Below, piece by piece: positions 1 to 10,542 of a stretch of DNA of 64,000 nucleotides. Position numbers and translations under genes: made by a program. A model generated the notes under the pieces. The model was not told the origin of the DNA. It was given only the letters and a program-made list of their open reading frames with translations, and did no database searches. The stretch is from Penicillus capitatus (lineage: Eukaryota > Chlorophyta): NCBI GenBank assembly GCA_965649825.1, contig OZ287705.1:372001-436000 (forward strand), in the 5' to 3' direction. Numbering within the stretch: the first letter of the stretch is position 1; each line of letters starts with the position of its first letter.

Positions 1-313
1 TCTTTATCCGCCAAAGTGTGACCCGAAACGCCATGGGACCCTTCGGGCTAGCACTCCAGTCTGTCATGCAGAGTGATAACTGCATGGTGTTTCCGATAGC
101 TGTGTCACTCCTGGGAAGAACCACATGAGTTCTGTTTTCTCACGGCGACTTTCGAAAGCTGATCGCGATATCTCGTTGACGTGGGATTGAATGACTTGAG
201 TGTATCTAACTCGCGATTCGTGTACAGTACCCCTTTTCTGCGATCAGATAGATCTCCGTATTGCAAGATTTTATTACACGTGCAATGAAACATCTTTTGT
301 CGAAAACGCAAAT

Positions 314-589
314 TCACGTCCAATCTGCGAATCGGTGACCTCTTTCATGTATATTGTCTATACGCTTTAGTATCCTGGCAACTGTTCTGTGTACAGAAGA
401 TGTCCCGTTCAGCAAGCCCATTCTATAAACCTTGTTTGATTTATTTCGGCTCGTCATGTCGAATCCGACTCTTCTGTCTAAGTCTTTACGTGTAAAATTG
501 AAGTGTTTGGCAATGCGCTGCCATTTTACAACGTCGCCATCTCGACATCCTTCTTCGATGAGATGCAGATCGAAACCAATGAAGGACAC
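314..589 (-). CDS. Possible 3' exon encoding a death-domain-like helical segment
   Basis: Open frame of 91 codons at the window edge with no in-frame ATG at its 5' end, so if real it is the last exon of a spliced gene. The translation has a W-x-x-I-A pattern (KWQRIAKHF), then F-T-x-x-D-L-D, then a run ending GLLNGTSSVHRTVARIL. That spacing recalls the helix pattern of death-fold domains, but it is only a visual resemblance and death domains are rare in protists. No upstream exon could be joined with confidence. It may also be a chance frame. Confidence 0.25.
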   Translation of the reverse strand: MSFIGFDLHLIEEGCRDGDVVKWQRIAKHFNFTRKDLDRRVGFDMTSRNKSNKVYRMGLLNGTSSVHRTVARILKRIDNIHERGHRFADWT

Positions 590-1338
590 AGGTGTGATCT
601 TCTTCAGTAAGGAAGAGATTTCATAACCACGCCAAATGACAGTGCTCGATTGGCACGCACCTTTATGGTGGGTGGCATCTACCTCGGCGCTTTAGTTCTC
701 TCTCGCAGATCGTGGCGCTGAACAGCAGGATTTCTGCATAGTGTGAGATCTCTCGGTGCAAAAGGACCAGATTCGAGACGCGTGTTGCTCATAACCCTCA
801 AATCACTTACAGGACGCACAGACATGACAGTAAATCGCGTTTCCAAAATTCTCGTTCGAGAATAAGTGAGTTGTGTGGCCAAAACAGCAATCAAAAGCTT
901 ACAAATCAAAACGCAGAAAATGATGCTTCCCAAATAGTATAAATCAGATGCTCTTCATAGACAATGATGGAAATGACAGAGAAGACCTAAACATTCGAAT
1001 TCATATTCGAGCACGAATCCACAGCGCCTAGAATTTGATGTTCAAAATACTGATCGCACATTCACTGTCTTATTGTTCATGGACAGTGAAGTTATAAACA
1101 GAAAACAGAAGCAGCTCCACACGGGAACTGATATGCAGGAAAGAAAAACAAGGAGGAGGATCGTGTCTGCAAGTGTCGTGTATCTTTGTTGTTACCGTTC
1201 AGACACTGCCAATGAACCCTAACCGCTGAAAGAGGTGTTCGAACGCATTACCCCTGTCATTCCTTGCCGATGTTGCCCGTCCTTCTGTCTCAGATCCCAC
1301 TCACATCGATTCCTGCAGCTCTCTGCGGCAAATACTCC
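590..1338. other. Intergenic, no gene seen
   Basis: About 750 bases between the terminal ORF and the 3' end of the first pseudokinase gene. Short open frames on both strands show no family similarity and no coherent splice sites. Confidence 0.5.
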
Positions 1339-3190
1339 TCAGTCCGACTCGAACGGTCGACGCGCGATGCCCTTGTTCATCACCATCTTCAGTAGGTTCT
1401 GCAGTCTGAGCTTGTTCTTTGGATCGACCACTTGGCAGTAGATGTTCTGAATCAGATCGACTTCTCTGTCGATGCTGCCCCCGATCGCAACCTTGACCAG
1501 CAGTTGTACATTCACGTACTTCTCTTCGATCGTACCCATCTGCGGAGACTTCTTCTCGAGCCTTCGCGAATTCAGTTGCTTGGATCCGAACAGTGTCAAG
1601 GCCACGGCTGCGTCGTCCTTGTAGTGCTGCTCGATGTTGAGAGGAATGGACTCGCCGTCCTGTGGCCTGGCAACGACAGAGACGATTCTGCGGACCGTCA
1701 AGCCGCTTTCGTCTGTCGGCGTGATGCGAATGCGAAGGCGACAGGTACTCCCGAGTTTGAAGAAGTAGACTGGATGATCCAGCAGATACTCGTCACGGAA
1801 CGCCCATGCTCTCTCTCCCGTCCTCAGGAACAGTGGCAAGTCCGATGGCGTGTCTTCGGGTAGATACTCCAGATCGACGAAGAGATCCAGGTGGTGGTTC
1901 AGTGCGACCATCGAGATGAGTTGACGCGTCCCGGCTAGATGATCTGGCTGTGCCGTCGCGTCCGTCTCCTTTGTTCACAGATGCAGCTTTCGGAAGATGC
2001 AGAGAACCTACGGGAGCTCACCATCGATCGGTTATTGGTTTTCTGGCTGACGATGGAGACGGATCGGAACAGGGCGTCGTGCTTAGCTTGGGTTGCTGTT
2101 CTCCTCTCGTCTGGGTTCTCTTGGAGCAGGGACAGGACGAATCGGAGATTCTGTGCTTCGGTGGCCTGTCGGTTACGGTCTTTTCGCTCGGCGGAAGGGG
2201 ATTCCTGTGGAGAGCGCTCGATAGTGGCGGCTGGCAGACTCAGTTTGCGATCGATTCCTTCTCGAATGGCCCCGGCGTCGATGACAGAGGACCCTGAGAG
2301 AACAGACTCGTGCTGGAGGGACACGTCCAGCATCGGCGACGCACTTGTCAAGACTTCGAAGGCGATGACGCCAAACGACCACATGTCTGCTGCAGGACCA
2401 AGAGCCATCGACTCCTTTCCACGCCTCTTCGATTGAATGACCTCTGGGGACGCGCAAGGACGCGACCCACGATGACGCGCAGCCTCGCCCTCTTTCGACG
2501 CGCACTCGAGACCAGTGAGCTTCCACGCAAACTCCGTCGTGGACCACACGATGTGAGATGGTGTCAAATTTCCGTGCGTGATGCCTTGGGCGTGGAGATA
2601 CTCGAGGGCTTCCAGCACCTGGCGACCAGTTGGCGATCGGTTTCGAACGATGACGAGATGATCTACCTGATAAAGGGTAACCAGTTGCTCCGTGAAGGAC
2701 ATCGATCTCTCTGCCGTTCTGTCCGAGAGCGTATAGCTGCCTCTCTCAAGCACAAGACACGACGCAAAGTCCTCGGCGTTTGCGATGGCATCAATCATTC
2801 TGCTCAACACGTAAAGTATTAGACCGTGGTGTGACTGACGTCTAGAACGTAAGGTACCTGCAGACGTATCGTTGTCCAGGGGACAATCGGCGATGCATGG
2901 CGACAGCGTTCGAGAATTCGGGAGAGTTCAGAGGAAAGAACTTGAGCAAGACGCTCTCGCCGGTTGATCTGTCGATGGCCCAGCGACAGTGAGGTATTCC
3001 GCGAACGTCCTCCGTCTCGATCTCATACCTACAGGCATAACGAAGGATGCGCATCGAGTCCGACAACATTTATCTGTGCCTACCTTCCGGCAAAGAGAAA
3101 ACCTTTCGTCGCCGCAGACAACGACGCTAAGAATGCTGCCCAGTCTTCATTCGACTCTTCGATCTCGGAGACTATGTTTTGTGTGTCACA
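1339..3190 (-). CDS. Pseudokinase with tail domain, copy 1 (5' end unresolved)
   Basis: Six exons can be followed on the minus strand: 3190-3084, 3028-2858, 2799-2667, 2618-2345, 2293-2022 and 1947-1339. Introns are 48-74 nt, all GT-AG. Four internal exon lengths (171, 133, 274, 272) equal those of the copy at 47.4 kb. The kinase-like part keeps the beta-3 lysine (SVLLKFF), but the catalytic loop reads ITHGNLTPSHIVW instead of HRDLKPEN and the DFG position reads WKLTGLE. An APE-like ASPE, DMWSFG and the C-lobe NPDERRTA arginine remain. Such a protein should fold like a kinase but not transfer phosphate. The last exon encodes the roughly 200-residue tail domain (DHPVYFFKLG, KYVNVQLLVKV). The exon before 3084 begins after an acceptor near 3191; the start codon lies further upstream and I could not fix it. 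Confidence 0.8.
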
Positions 3191-5579
3191 CTAAGGACAA
3201 ACAAAAATAGAGTGAGCACTCTGCCTGCTGCTTGTTGCCGTCGTTTACCTCGATGGGACTTGACAGGATGTTGGACTGCGTCCGAGGCGTCGTCTCATTC
3301 TCTTCGACACTCGGCCCTTGCTCTGCTCACACTCTTGTCTGTGTTCTTCGTCGGCGGAGATGTACCTAGTGGTGATGATGATGTGCTGGACGGGTGTGAC
3401 CTGCGTAGCTGCGGAAGAGAAGCTTGTCGGGGACGGTTCCATCTTGTCCTTCGTGCTTCGTCTGAACGGCAACGCCGTCCCGCGAAAGCTTTGTTTTGCG
3501 CAGTGAAACCCCTTCCGCAGGTCAACACCCATCTGATGGACTTCCTTCCCGATGTCTTTGTGTCGAGTGTTGGATTTTCGATGGCATTCGGAGACGAAGG
3601 TCGAGTGCCGTTTAGAAGGGTCGCCCTAGTCGGTCTTTGTCCGTCTGGGGATTGTCGCCTAACGTATGGGTTTTCCAAACGATTATTCGCAGCTGAACGC
3701 ACACCACAACTGATTACCGACGTTAAGGTATGTGACAATGGCGGGTTCGATAAAGAGACCCGAGTGCCTTACCAGTAATGGACGAAATCTCTGTCATGGC
3801 GGTCGTACAGACTCTTCTGCACACTCAGATAGAACGAAAGCACCCAGGTCAACGTTGCAAGCGATAAGTCTTGGGCGGTCCAGTGCAAGATACCTTCCTC
3901 GTCCGCCGAGGAGAAAGAGAGCTTCGGTCTCTGGAGAACTCTGTACCGAAAACGACGTTGAATTGGTCCGCTATGCTCTGTCTTCAGAACTCTGTAGGAT
4001 GTGGCCAACATCGATACTCGATACTTATACATACGGGCGGATGCTGTGCATCATTGGACGTGAATGAGAAGTCACAGTTCGGTGACGTGTGCAGGGCAAC
4101 TGCTGACCTGTCCGACTGCCCGTCCCTTTGATGAGTTTCATCTTCAGACCATCAGTGCCATCCGTCTTCACGATCAGAGCTCGGTGAGGCGGATCCGTCA
4201 TCTGCGTTTCTCAAGGACGACAGACTGACATCGTGAACGCGAAAAGCGTTCTCAACTGCGAACAGCAGGCGCATAGTGAAGGACGAGAGTGTCTTCACCC
4301 TTCGCGCATTGGAGAGATGGACACATGGCGACCGCAATCTGTGTCAGCCTACAGTTCTGAAGCCAAAGACTGCTTGAACATTTTCTGGTTTCGCTCAGCT
4401 CCTGTTTATAGACCGGCCGACGGATGAAGAGTCATGCATCGTTCGGCAGATAGATGGATGTTCCAGTCTGCCTGACCGTGTCGCCTAAAATGAAACTCAT
4501 TACACGCCCACATGGACGGGAACCCTCGCTTTTCCATCGGCCTTTTAGCTCCCGTGTTTATTCGAATCGCTGCGCGAATGGAGAGGCATCAATTGCGAAT
4601 GAGATCGGAGGAAAGCGGGACGACGGAGTGAGAACCGCAGGCGCCTTTTCGTAGTGGATCGAGAGGGACGCTTCGACCTTTGCCGCTAGGTAGAGAGCAA
4701 TGCCGTCGATGTGATGGACGTCGTCGTTTCTTAGAGAAAGCATGCAGGTCAGCGACAACGGACCCTCTGTGCTGCGCGATGCCGCCTGCCACTACACCGT
4801 CGTCCAATGGCCAGAGAGCGATACCGTCCAGATGCCGTGGACCCAGATGAAGAAAGAAGACACGAACAAGCCTAAGGCCGGCGACAGTCTGACGTGAGCG
4901 AGCACACTTTGCTCCTGGAAGTCCAGCATCACACGCAGAAATGGAGTCATTATCCAACATGACCGTTTCCGAGAAGGACATCCCTTTCCCTGGCGAGCAG
5001 ATGATGATCATTCATACTGGAGGAGGACGAAGCCACAGAGCGCAGGCGTTTCGCTTCACCCCATGAGGTTGGCTGTCGAGATGCCTGTCGCCGAAAGAAG
5101 GATATGGAGATTCTGTAACCAGCACCACGACCTCCCCCTGCCGTTTGACATCCATCGACCGCTCTCTGATGACTTTAGCGTTGCTGCATTCAAAGGCGAG
5201 TGAAGGTGCAATTGCTCGGTGTCGGGAGAGAGAAGAAGACATCGAGTGCGTCTCTCCAAAGCGTCCGAGATTATAGGCTTTTCTCGTTGGGTTTATCTTG
5301 ACATGTGCAACGGTCAGTCCGTATGCAATCTTCTACGGTACCCCTTGAACGCATACTGTCCGTGAAGTTCACACTCTTTTCGGTTCTGCTGCGTCGATTA
5401 GTCAGAATACAGTCAACTGTAGTCATGGTCGAAAAACGGTGAGTAAAACGAGTGTATTGCATTGAAAGTGTGAAATTTTCTCGTAAAGCTACAGATATCA
5501 ACGTATAAAGTGCCAAAGAGCGCGTGCTGACGAAAACGGTCTTCGTTTACTGCTGGTACCACGAAAGATTAAGGAAAGG
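3191..5579. repeat. Divergent spacer, from about 3760 part of the left segmental duplication
   Basis: No gene can be supported here, although the missing 5' exon of the neighbouring minus-strand pseudokinase probably lies in the first 500 bases. From about 3760 onward the sequence is collinear with 55120-57140, at roughly 70-80% identity by eye with small indels. Stretches such as the GACTGCTTGAACAT segment near 4367 and 55690 are better conserved and open in both copies, but frames shift between the copies. A decayed duplicated gene or conserved noncoding sequence is more likely than a working gene. Confidence 0.45.
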
Positions 5580-7764
5580 ATGTCCGCGCCGACTCGCGGC
5601 TATCTGCGTCAGAAAACGAACATTATCACTGAAGAATGGAAAGAATGTGACAGCGGAGCCTTCGATTGTTCTGACTCCGAATCCGACCGCACCAGAAATG
5701 AGGGCTCAGCACATGAGAGTCCCAAGACGCTTCGGGCACTCCACGAACCCTTCGCCGTCGACATTGGAAACCACAGTGCACCTGCGGCAGGAGACAGAGA
5801 CACACAGGTGTTTGTTGCTGCTGACGTGCTGCAGGGACGCGGATCGACGGAACGGTTGAAGGTGAGCTCCCTTTCAGCCCGCTTGGCTCACCAAACACAC
5901 CGTCCGCAGGATTGCGGGCTAATAGAGAAGGGCGTAGAAACTGACGACCATGCGTTGCTCTCTCGCGTGCTGGTCGGCGGATATGTCCTCGACGACAGGT
6001 GAGATTCCTGCCTCGCTGTGCTGCTGGACGACCGATGTGTGCTGAAGATATGAGATAAAGAGTGAGAGAGTGTCCGCCTCGCACTTCTGCCGCTTTGCAA
6101 GAGACCGTTTCACAGCACAAGACGTCTTCCTGAAGTTCTACTCGCGATCCTCGACCGAACTCGAACATACAGCCATGATGCATGAGAAGCTGAAGGACAG
6201 CTATGCGGTCTGCAAGTGAGATCTTTGACTCATGTCGCCGGAGGATGACGTCGTGCTTGGTGCAGGCTGATCGACATCTTGCCCAGTCCAGAGGGTCTTC
6301 CTCCATGTCTCGTCTTCGAAGCGGGCAGCCTCACACTGAAAGAGAGTCTCGAGAAAAGACCACTGTCTCCCGTCGAACAGCAAGATGTCCTGCACTCGGT
6401 AAGTCTGCTGTCTGATTCCGAATCCCAGGCGTTCTACTCGTGTGGCAGATCTTGCGGGCGCTAAGCGACGTGCACGGTCGTAATGTCGTCCACGGATGTC
6501 TGGATCCTTCCCATGTCGTCTGGTTCGAAACAGACTTCTGCTGGAAGCTCGTTAACCTCAGTGCGGCTTCGGCAGTCGGCGATCCCATTCGCAAGAACAT
6601 CAGGGGTTCTCCTGTCTACGCCGCACCGGAGGTTCTGGAGGCAGCCGAACAGGATCCGGGAGATGCGCGATCGAACACCTCTTCGGATATGTGGTTCTTC
6701 GGTCTCATCGCCTACGGAGTTCTGACAGGTCCACTCTCTGCGGCGGCAACACACGTCTTCTCACTCCATGCCTGCCTTCAGGAGTCCATGTAGTCGATGC
6801 TGTGGGTGTCAAGAGACACCTCGCCCGCGAGAGATCTCGCCTGAAACGACAGTCTGCGGCACGTACCGCATGGAATGCGTCTGCAGACCAGCCATCGAAA
6901 TCTGTCGAGCAGCTCTTGATGGAGCTCGACTTTGTCCTGAATCTGTTGGACGAGGATCCATCCGAGCGCAGAACGGCGGCAGAGATACTCGAGGCGGCAG
7001 AGTTTGGCAACGCTGCAGACAACGACGATTTGGTGACGATCCTGGACAACGTGAGCTCTTTCTGCATTCGATTACCCCGTTACTAAGATCCCTTTGTACA
7101 GGTCCTCTCCGATCGAGGCGTGTTGGACAATAATGCCCACGGTCTGGGCAGATGGCTGATCTGTCACGTGGCATCTCAACATCTGGACATCTCCCTCTCC
7201 GTCGAGCGCTTTGCCCACAATGGCGACCCTGGACTGGCGTTCTACGAGCGAGGCTTCAAGAAGATCAGGACCATCTCCGACGCGTTCCTTCCAAAGGACC
7301 CTGTGTACGTGCTGACGGCGGGAAAGAGCTTTGGCATCCGGATCTCCGTCAAACACGACAGGCAGTTCCGTTTTCCTCTCTGGAAGATCGCATCTGTTAG
7401 GATCGTCCCACCCGACGGCGAAGGCGTCGACGTGACAGTAATGCAGTGTCACGGAGATCACATAGTGGACGCTCTGGCGCATGTCGATCCGTCGACATTC
7501 GACTCCGACAGATTGATCACAGAGAGTCCGATCTTGGGTCTGCTGGAGGACAAGTACGTGCGATTGACCGTCCACGTGAAGCTGCGACTGGGAAACGGCT
7601 TCCCCTACGACATCGATGCGTATCCCGTCGTCTACCTGAAGCTCAGACGCCCGACCAGACGACTGAAACTTCGCAGGAATCTGAAGAGATGCAAAGAAGC
7701 TGCCGCAGCTGCGTTGAGCCATAAGAGGACTCCAATTCCCGTTCCACAAACTGTTGTTGTGTAA
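5580..7764 (+). CDS. Pseudokinase with tail domain, copy 2
   Basis: Seven exons: 5580-5861, 5910-5998, 6048-6215, 6266-6398, 6449-6728, 6782-7050 and 7102-7764, giving 627 residues in frame. Introns are 48-53 nt. Residues 1-123 are a variable hydrophilic leader. The kinase-like domain follows: beta-3 Lys153 (VFLKFY), catalytic loop VVHGCLDPSHVVW with His239, DFG site WKLVNLS near 256-262, YAAPE near 281-285, DMWFFG and DPSERRTA. HRD Arg and Asp are replaced by Gly and Cys, the loop Lys and Asn by Asp and His, and DFG by NLS, so catalysis is not expected. Residues 408-627 form the tail domain (KDPVYVL, IASVRIV, HVDP, DKYVRLTV). A near-identical copy lies at 57147-59328 with all seven exon lengths the same. 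The start is the first ATG in frame and matches the start of that copy. Confidence 0.92.
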
Positions 7765-9224
7765 CAAAGTGGTCTCACATATTTGATGACGGCGACACGT
7801 CTGGCTTCTAAACGTTAAGCAGATCCTGCGCAAAGCTGCGATGTAGTGGATCGGGACCCGCATCGGCAGGCTGCCTGACGCGAATACATGAAACTGTGGC
7901 TTAGATAAGCACCGACTCGACCATGACTGTGAGATCTTCCTGCAGTCATTCTGTGCCAAGGGTCTACAAGCTCCCCTCGTCTGCGCCACAATCGTGCTGT
8001 GCGTGGGCATTCAATTGCCATCACGCTCCGACCATCTCGACGTCCGTCTTCTACATTCGAAAAAACGGTCACTCTTTGTGTCCGATCTCAGCCTCTCCAC
8101 ACGACAATACTCTGCCGAAACCAATCGGTTTCCAGCACGTTTGGCGTCGTATCCTTCGTAACGTAGACGACGTATTGTTCTCTTTAGGTGAGGGAAGAGC
8201 TTCGGTGATGTGTTTTTTACCCTCAGGAAAAGCGTCTGCCGTAGGCGGTGCGTTTACCATAAACGTCGTGTGTTTCCTTACCATGTCTTCTCGGTTCGAT
8301 GTGGTCAGACTAACAACGATTACCTTTACGAACGTCGGATCTCTCTTCCTACCGATTCACTCTCTATGTCTTCTGCGAATGGTGCTCTTTTGATAAATAA
8401 AATCCAGACCTTACATAGTGAACAATCAAGCCTAGTTCAAACAGACAAACAAACAGATCTGGTGTCAGATGAATAAACATCTAAACAACCCTTCCCTTCA
8501 TCAACAGCACAGCGAGAATTCATGAAATCTGCACAAAAATCCTAGATTCAAGGGATTCCACAATTCGTCCACGAAAAGTTCACTTTCGGAGAAGCTATTG
8601 ACAATCTAATTCCCCTTAGAGATGACGAGAAGGCTGACTGACACTACATTGCGCGGCAAGCCAACGAAGAAATGATTCAAAACCACTTGATTCCCCTGCC
8701 TGATTTCTCATCCTCGACGTGATCCCAGTTTGTGAATTAGATTGAGAATGATGAGGAAGGGATGAGCATTATCGACATTTCCTTCCAATACCAGACTTCT
8801 GCCGGTGGGACTAAATCTATGTCTTCTCAATAGGCCGCTAGCAACCATCTTACGAATTGTTGTAAGCCAATGTCAGATATCCAGTAGACTGTGATTCAGA
8901 CAGGTACATCACGCTCGTCTTGGCGGAAACATTCCAATGAAATCGATGAATTGGAACTCAATGGATGAACGATAGTTGATCATGTATTGCAGTTTTAACG
9001 CTTAACTTAGGTACTTAAGCCTCCGGCGGTAAACTTGTCACAGAATGGAGAAGTACCAAGCGAGACTCCCATAATGTTCAATCACACAGATCTAAAACGC
9101 GCAGAAAGGCGGATTCAAAAGCACTACTTTTACCACCACTATAATTTTCATCGCAGTCTTTGCCGTTGTAACGCAAGCTTGGTGAATGACTAAGCAATTG
9201 CTGCACTAGAAATGAATGTCTGTC
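7765..9224. repeat. Spacer with recurring noncoding block
   Basis: No gene seen. Sequence 7765-7920 matches 59329-59480. From about 8030 to 8500 runs a block of roughly 500 bp that recurs, diverged, at about 12220-12870, 16330-16640 and 60000-60640. Each time it lies on the 3' side of a minus-strand tail-only gene. The remainder (8500-9224) shows patchy similarity to 12870-13260 and 16640-17340. Confidence 0.5.
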
Positions 9225-9941
9225 TCAGGCTGCGTAGCGGATTGTCTCGCATTCGAGTTCACCTGATCTGCGGTATCCATACTTCTTACGATTAAAGACT
9301 CTACCTAACACCGTCCGCAATGGTTGTGGCAGACGGGTCTGTATGTAAGAAGTCACACTGCGGCCAGACTGACCGACCATCGGCGTCATGCGACCGACAG
9401 TTCTCCAGCAGATTTTGTAGCACAGTTCAACCACTTGATCCGAATCTGCTGGAACGACAGCGACGATCATATCAAAACTGAACGCCTCCCTATTCAATCG
9501 TCTGTTGCTTCCTGGAGCTCCATTTGCCATTCCCCTGATCGCACTCGGATCCATGAAGGCGTAGATGCGCCATTGGATTGGCGATGTCTTAGCAACATCG
9601 ATTTCCAGGTCGTAACGATCGCCACTTAGCGGATTGACGATACGAACGTACAAGACATTGTCCAAAGGAAGCGCCCCGTGATTCGAGCTCTCGAGAAACA
9701 GACGAGCGACAACCACCTCATTTTCTCTTGAGCTGAAGACGGGGCCTCCTTCGGTTGCATGACCAAAACAGAATCCATCGTTTTCGCTAAGGGAAGAAAT
9801 CGTCTGCGGTGAAAAGGAGACATTTCCAATGCGCTTAATCTGGAGAGTCGAACAGACGGCCCGTCTCAGGAGTGAGAGTGGGTCGTTGTTTGGGTTCGTT
9901 GCCCACTCGTCGACTCCGAAGACCTGAGCAATGAAGCTCAT
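9225..9941 (-). CDS. Tail-domain-only protein S1
   Basis: Open frame of 238 residues from ATG 9941, lacking any kinase part. It matches the pseudokinase tail domain in the core: a PLDN-VxxVRIVNP strand corresponds to the kinase genes' IASVRIVPP, followed by a DP turn (FMDPSAIR), an AFSFDMIVAVV strand and a VELCYKICW strand. It ends in a basic stretch and ETIRYAA. The paralogue at 17353-18069 is nearly the same protein, and the one at 14912 is more distant. A further 5' exon is possible: ATG 10015 to 9968 (16 codons) joined across a 20-nt GT-AG gap at 9948-9967, a layout also seen in the other two paralogues. Function unknown; no signal peptide or membrane segment. Confidence 0.8.
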   Translation of the reverse strand: MSFIAQVFGVDEWATNPNNDPLSLLRRAVCSTLQIKRIGNVSFSPQTISSLSENDGFCFGHATEGGPVFSSRENEVVVARLFLESSNHGALPLDNVLYVRIVNPLSGDRYDLEIDVAKTSPIQWRIYAFMDPSAIRGMANGAPGSNRRLNREAFSFDMIVAVVPADSDQVVELCYKICWRTVGRMTPMVGQSGRSVTSYIQTRLPQPLRTVLGRVFNRKKYGYRRSGELECETIRYAA

Positions 9942-10270
9942 GCGAAGCTGTGAAAAAGAACGTTTACCGGCAACGCCGCAGTGTTCTCCATCTCTCCTGG
10001 TACCGCGCACTGCATGAATCGTCAGACTTGTACACAACGTCACGACGGCTGTTACAAGTTGAAGTTATGGTCGAATGACTTCAGAAGAGGTTAGACGTAA
10101 AATGCAGACTGATTGGCTTTGGAAACGCAGGAACATCTGTTTTCATTTGCTAGGCGCTAATGCTGGCGTTGCATGATATGATGTTCACAGATATTCTCAT
10201 TGGCCTCGTCGTCGTGCATACGGAGCGACAGGGCACAATGCCATCAGAAAGAGAAAGCGCACATGATAGG

Positions 10271-10542
10271 TCACGATTGATATCTCTGACAGCTGTCAGC
10301 CAGTTTGCTGGCCCTGAGGTGGAGGTTGACATCTGGGAGGATGTTGCCGCGTTGAGGTCGAATGGCTGCGTTAACACGGACGGCTTACCTACGAGCAGGT
10401 TGTCGGAGATCTTGGCGTCGATGACCTGCAGGTGAATAGATATCGAGCGTGAAGTAGCCATCGTCGACGAAGTGCCGAAGCTGACTTCGTCGACGCAAAG
10501 CAAGAGAAAACCGACGAAGAGGGCGTGTTTTGTGCACGCCAT
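10271..10542 (-). CDS. Possible small secreted protein, 71 residues
   Basis: Two exons, 10542-10389 and 10332-10271, with a 56-nt intron whose donor is GTAAGC; summed length is 216 nt, in frame. The product begins MACTKHALFVGFLLLC, a plausible signal peptide, then a short hydrophilic part ending at a stop at 10271. There is no family match. It lies upstream of S1 on the same strand. Support is the signal-like start, a typical intron size and conserved frame, so it could still be chance. Confidence 0.35.

Noticed and set aside
5626-6306. Minus-strand frame of 226 codons
   Set aside because: Antisense to the first exons of copy 2, which are fixed by paralogy and frame.
7072-8010. Minus-strand frame of 312 codons
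   Set aside because: Long but mostly antisense to the tail exon of copy 2. The copy 6 locus does not keep it at full length, and it has no splice or family support.
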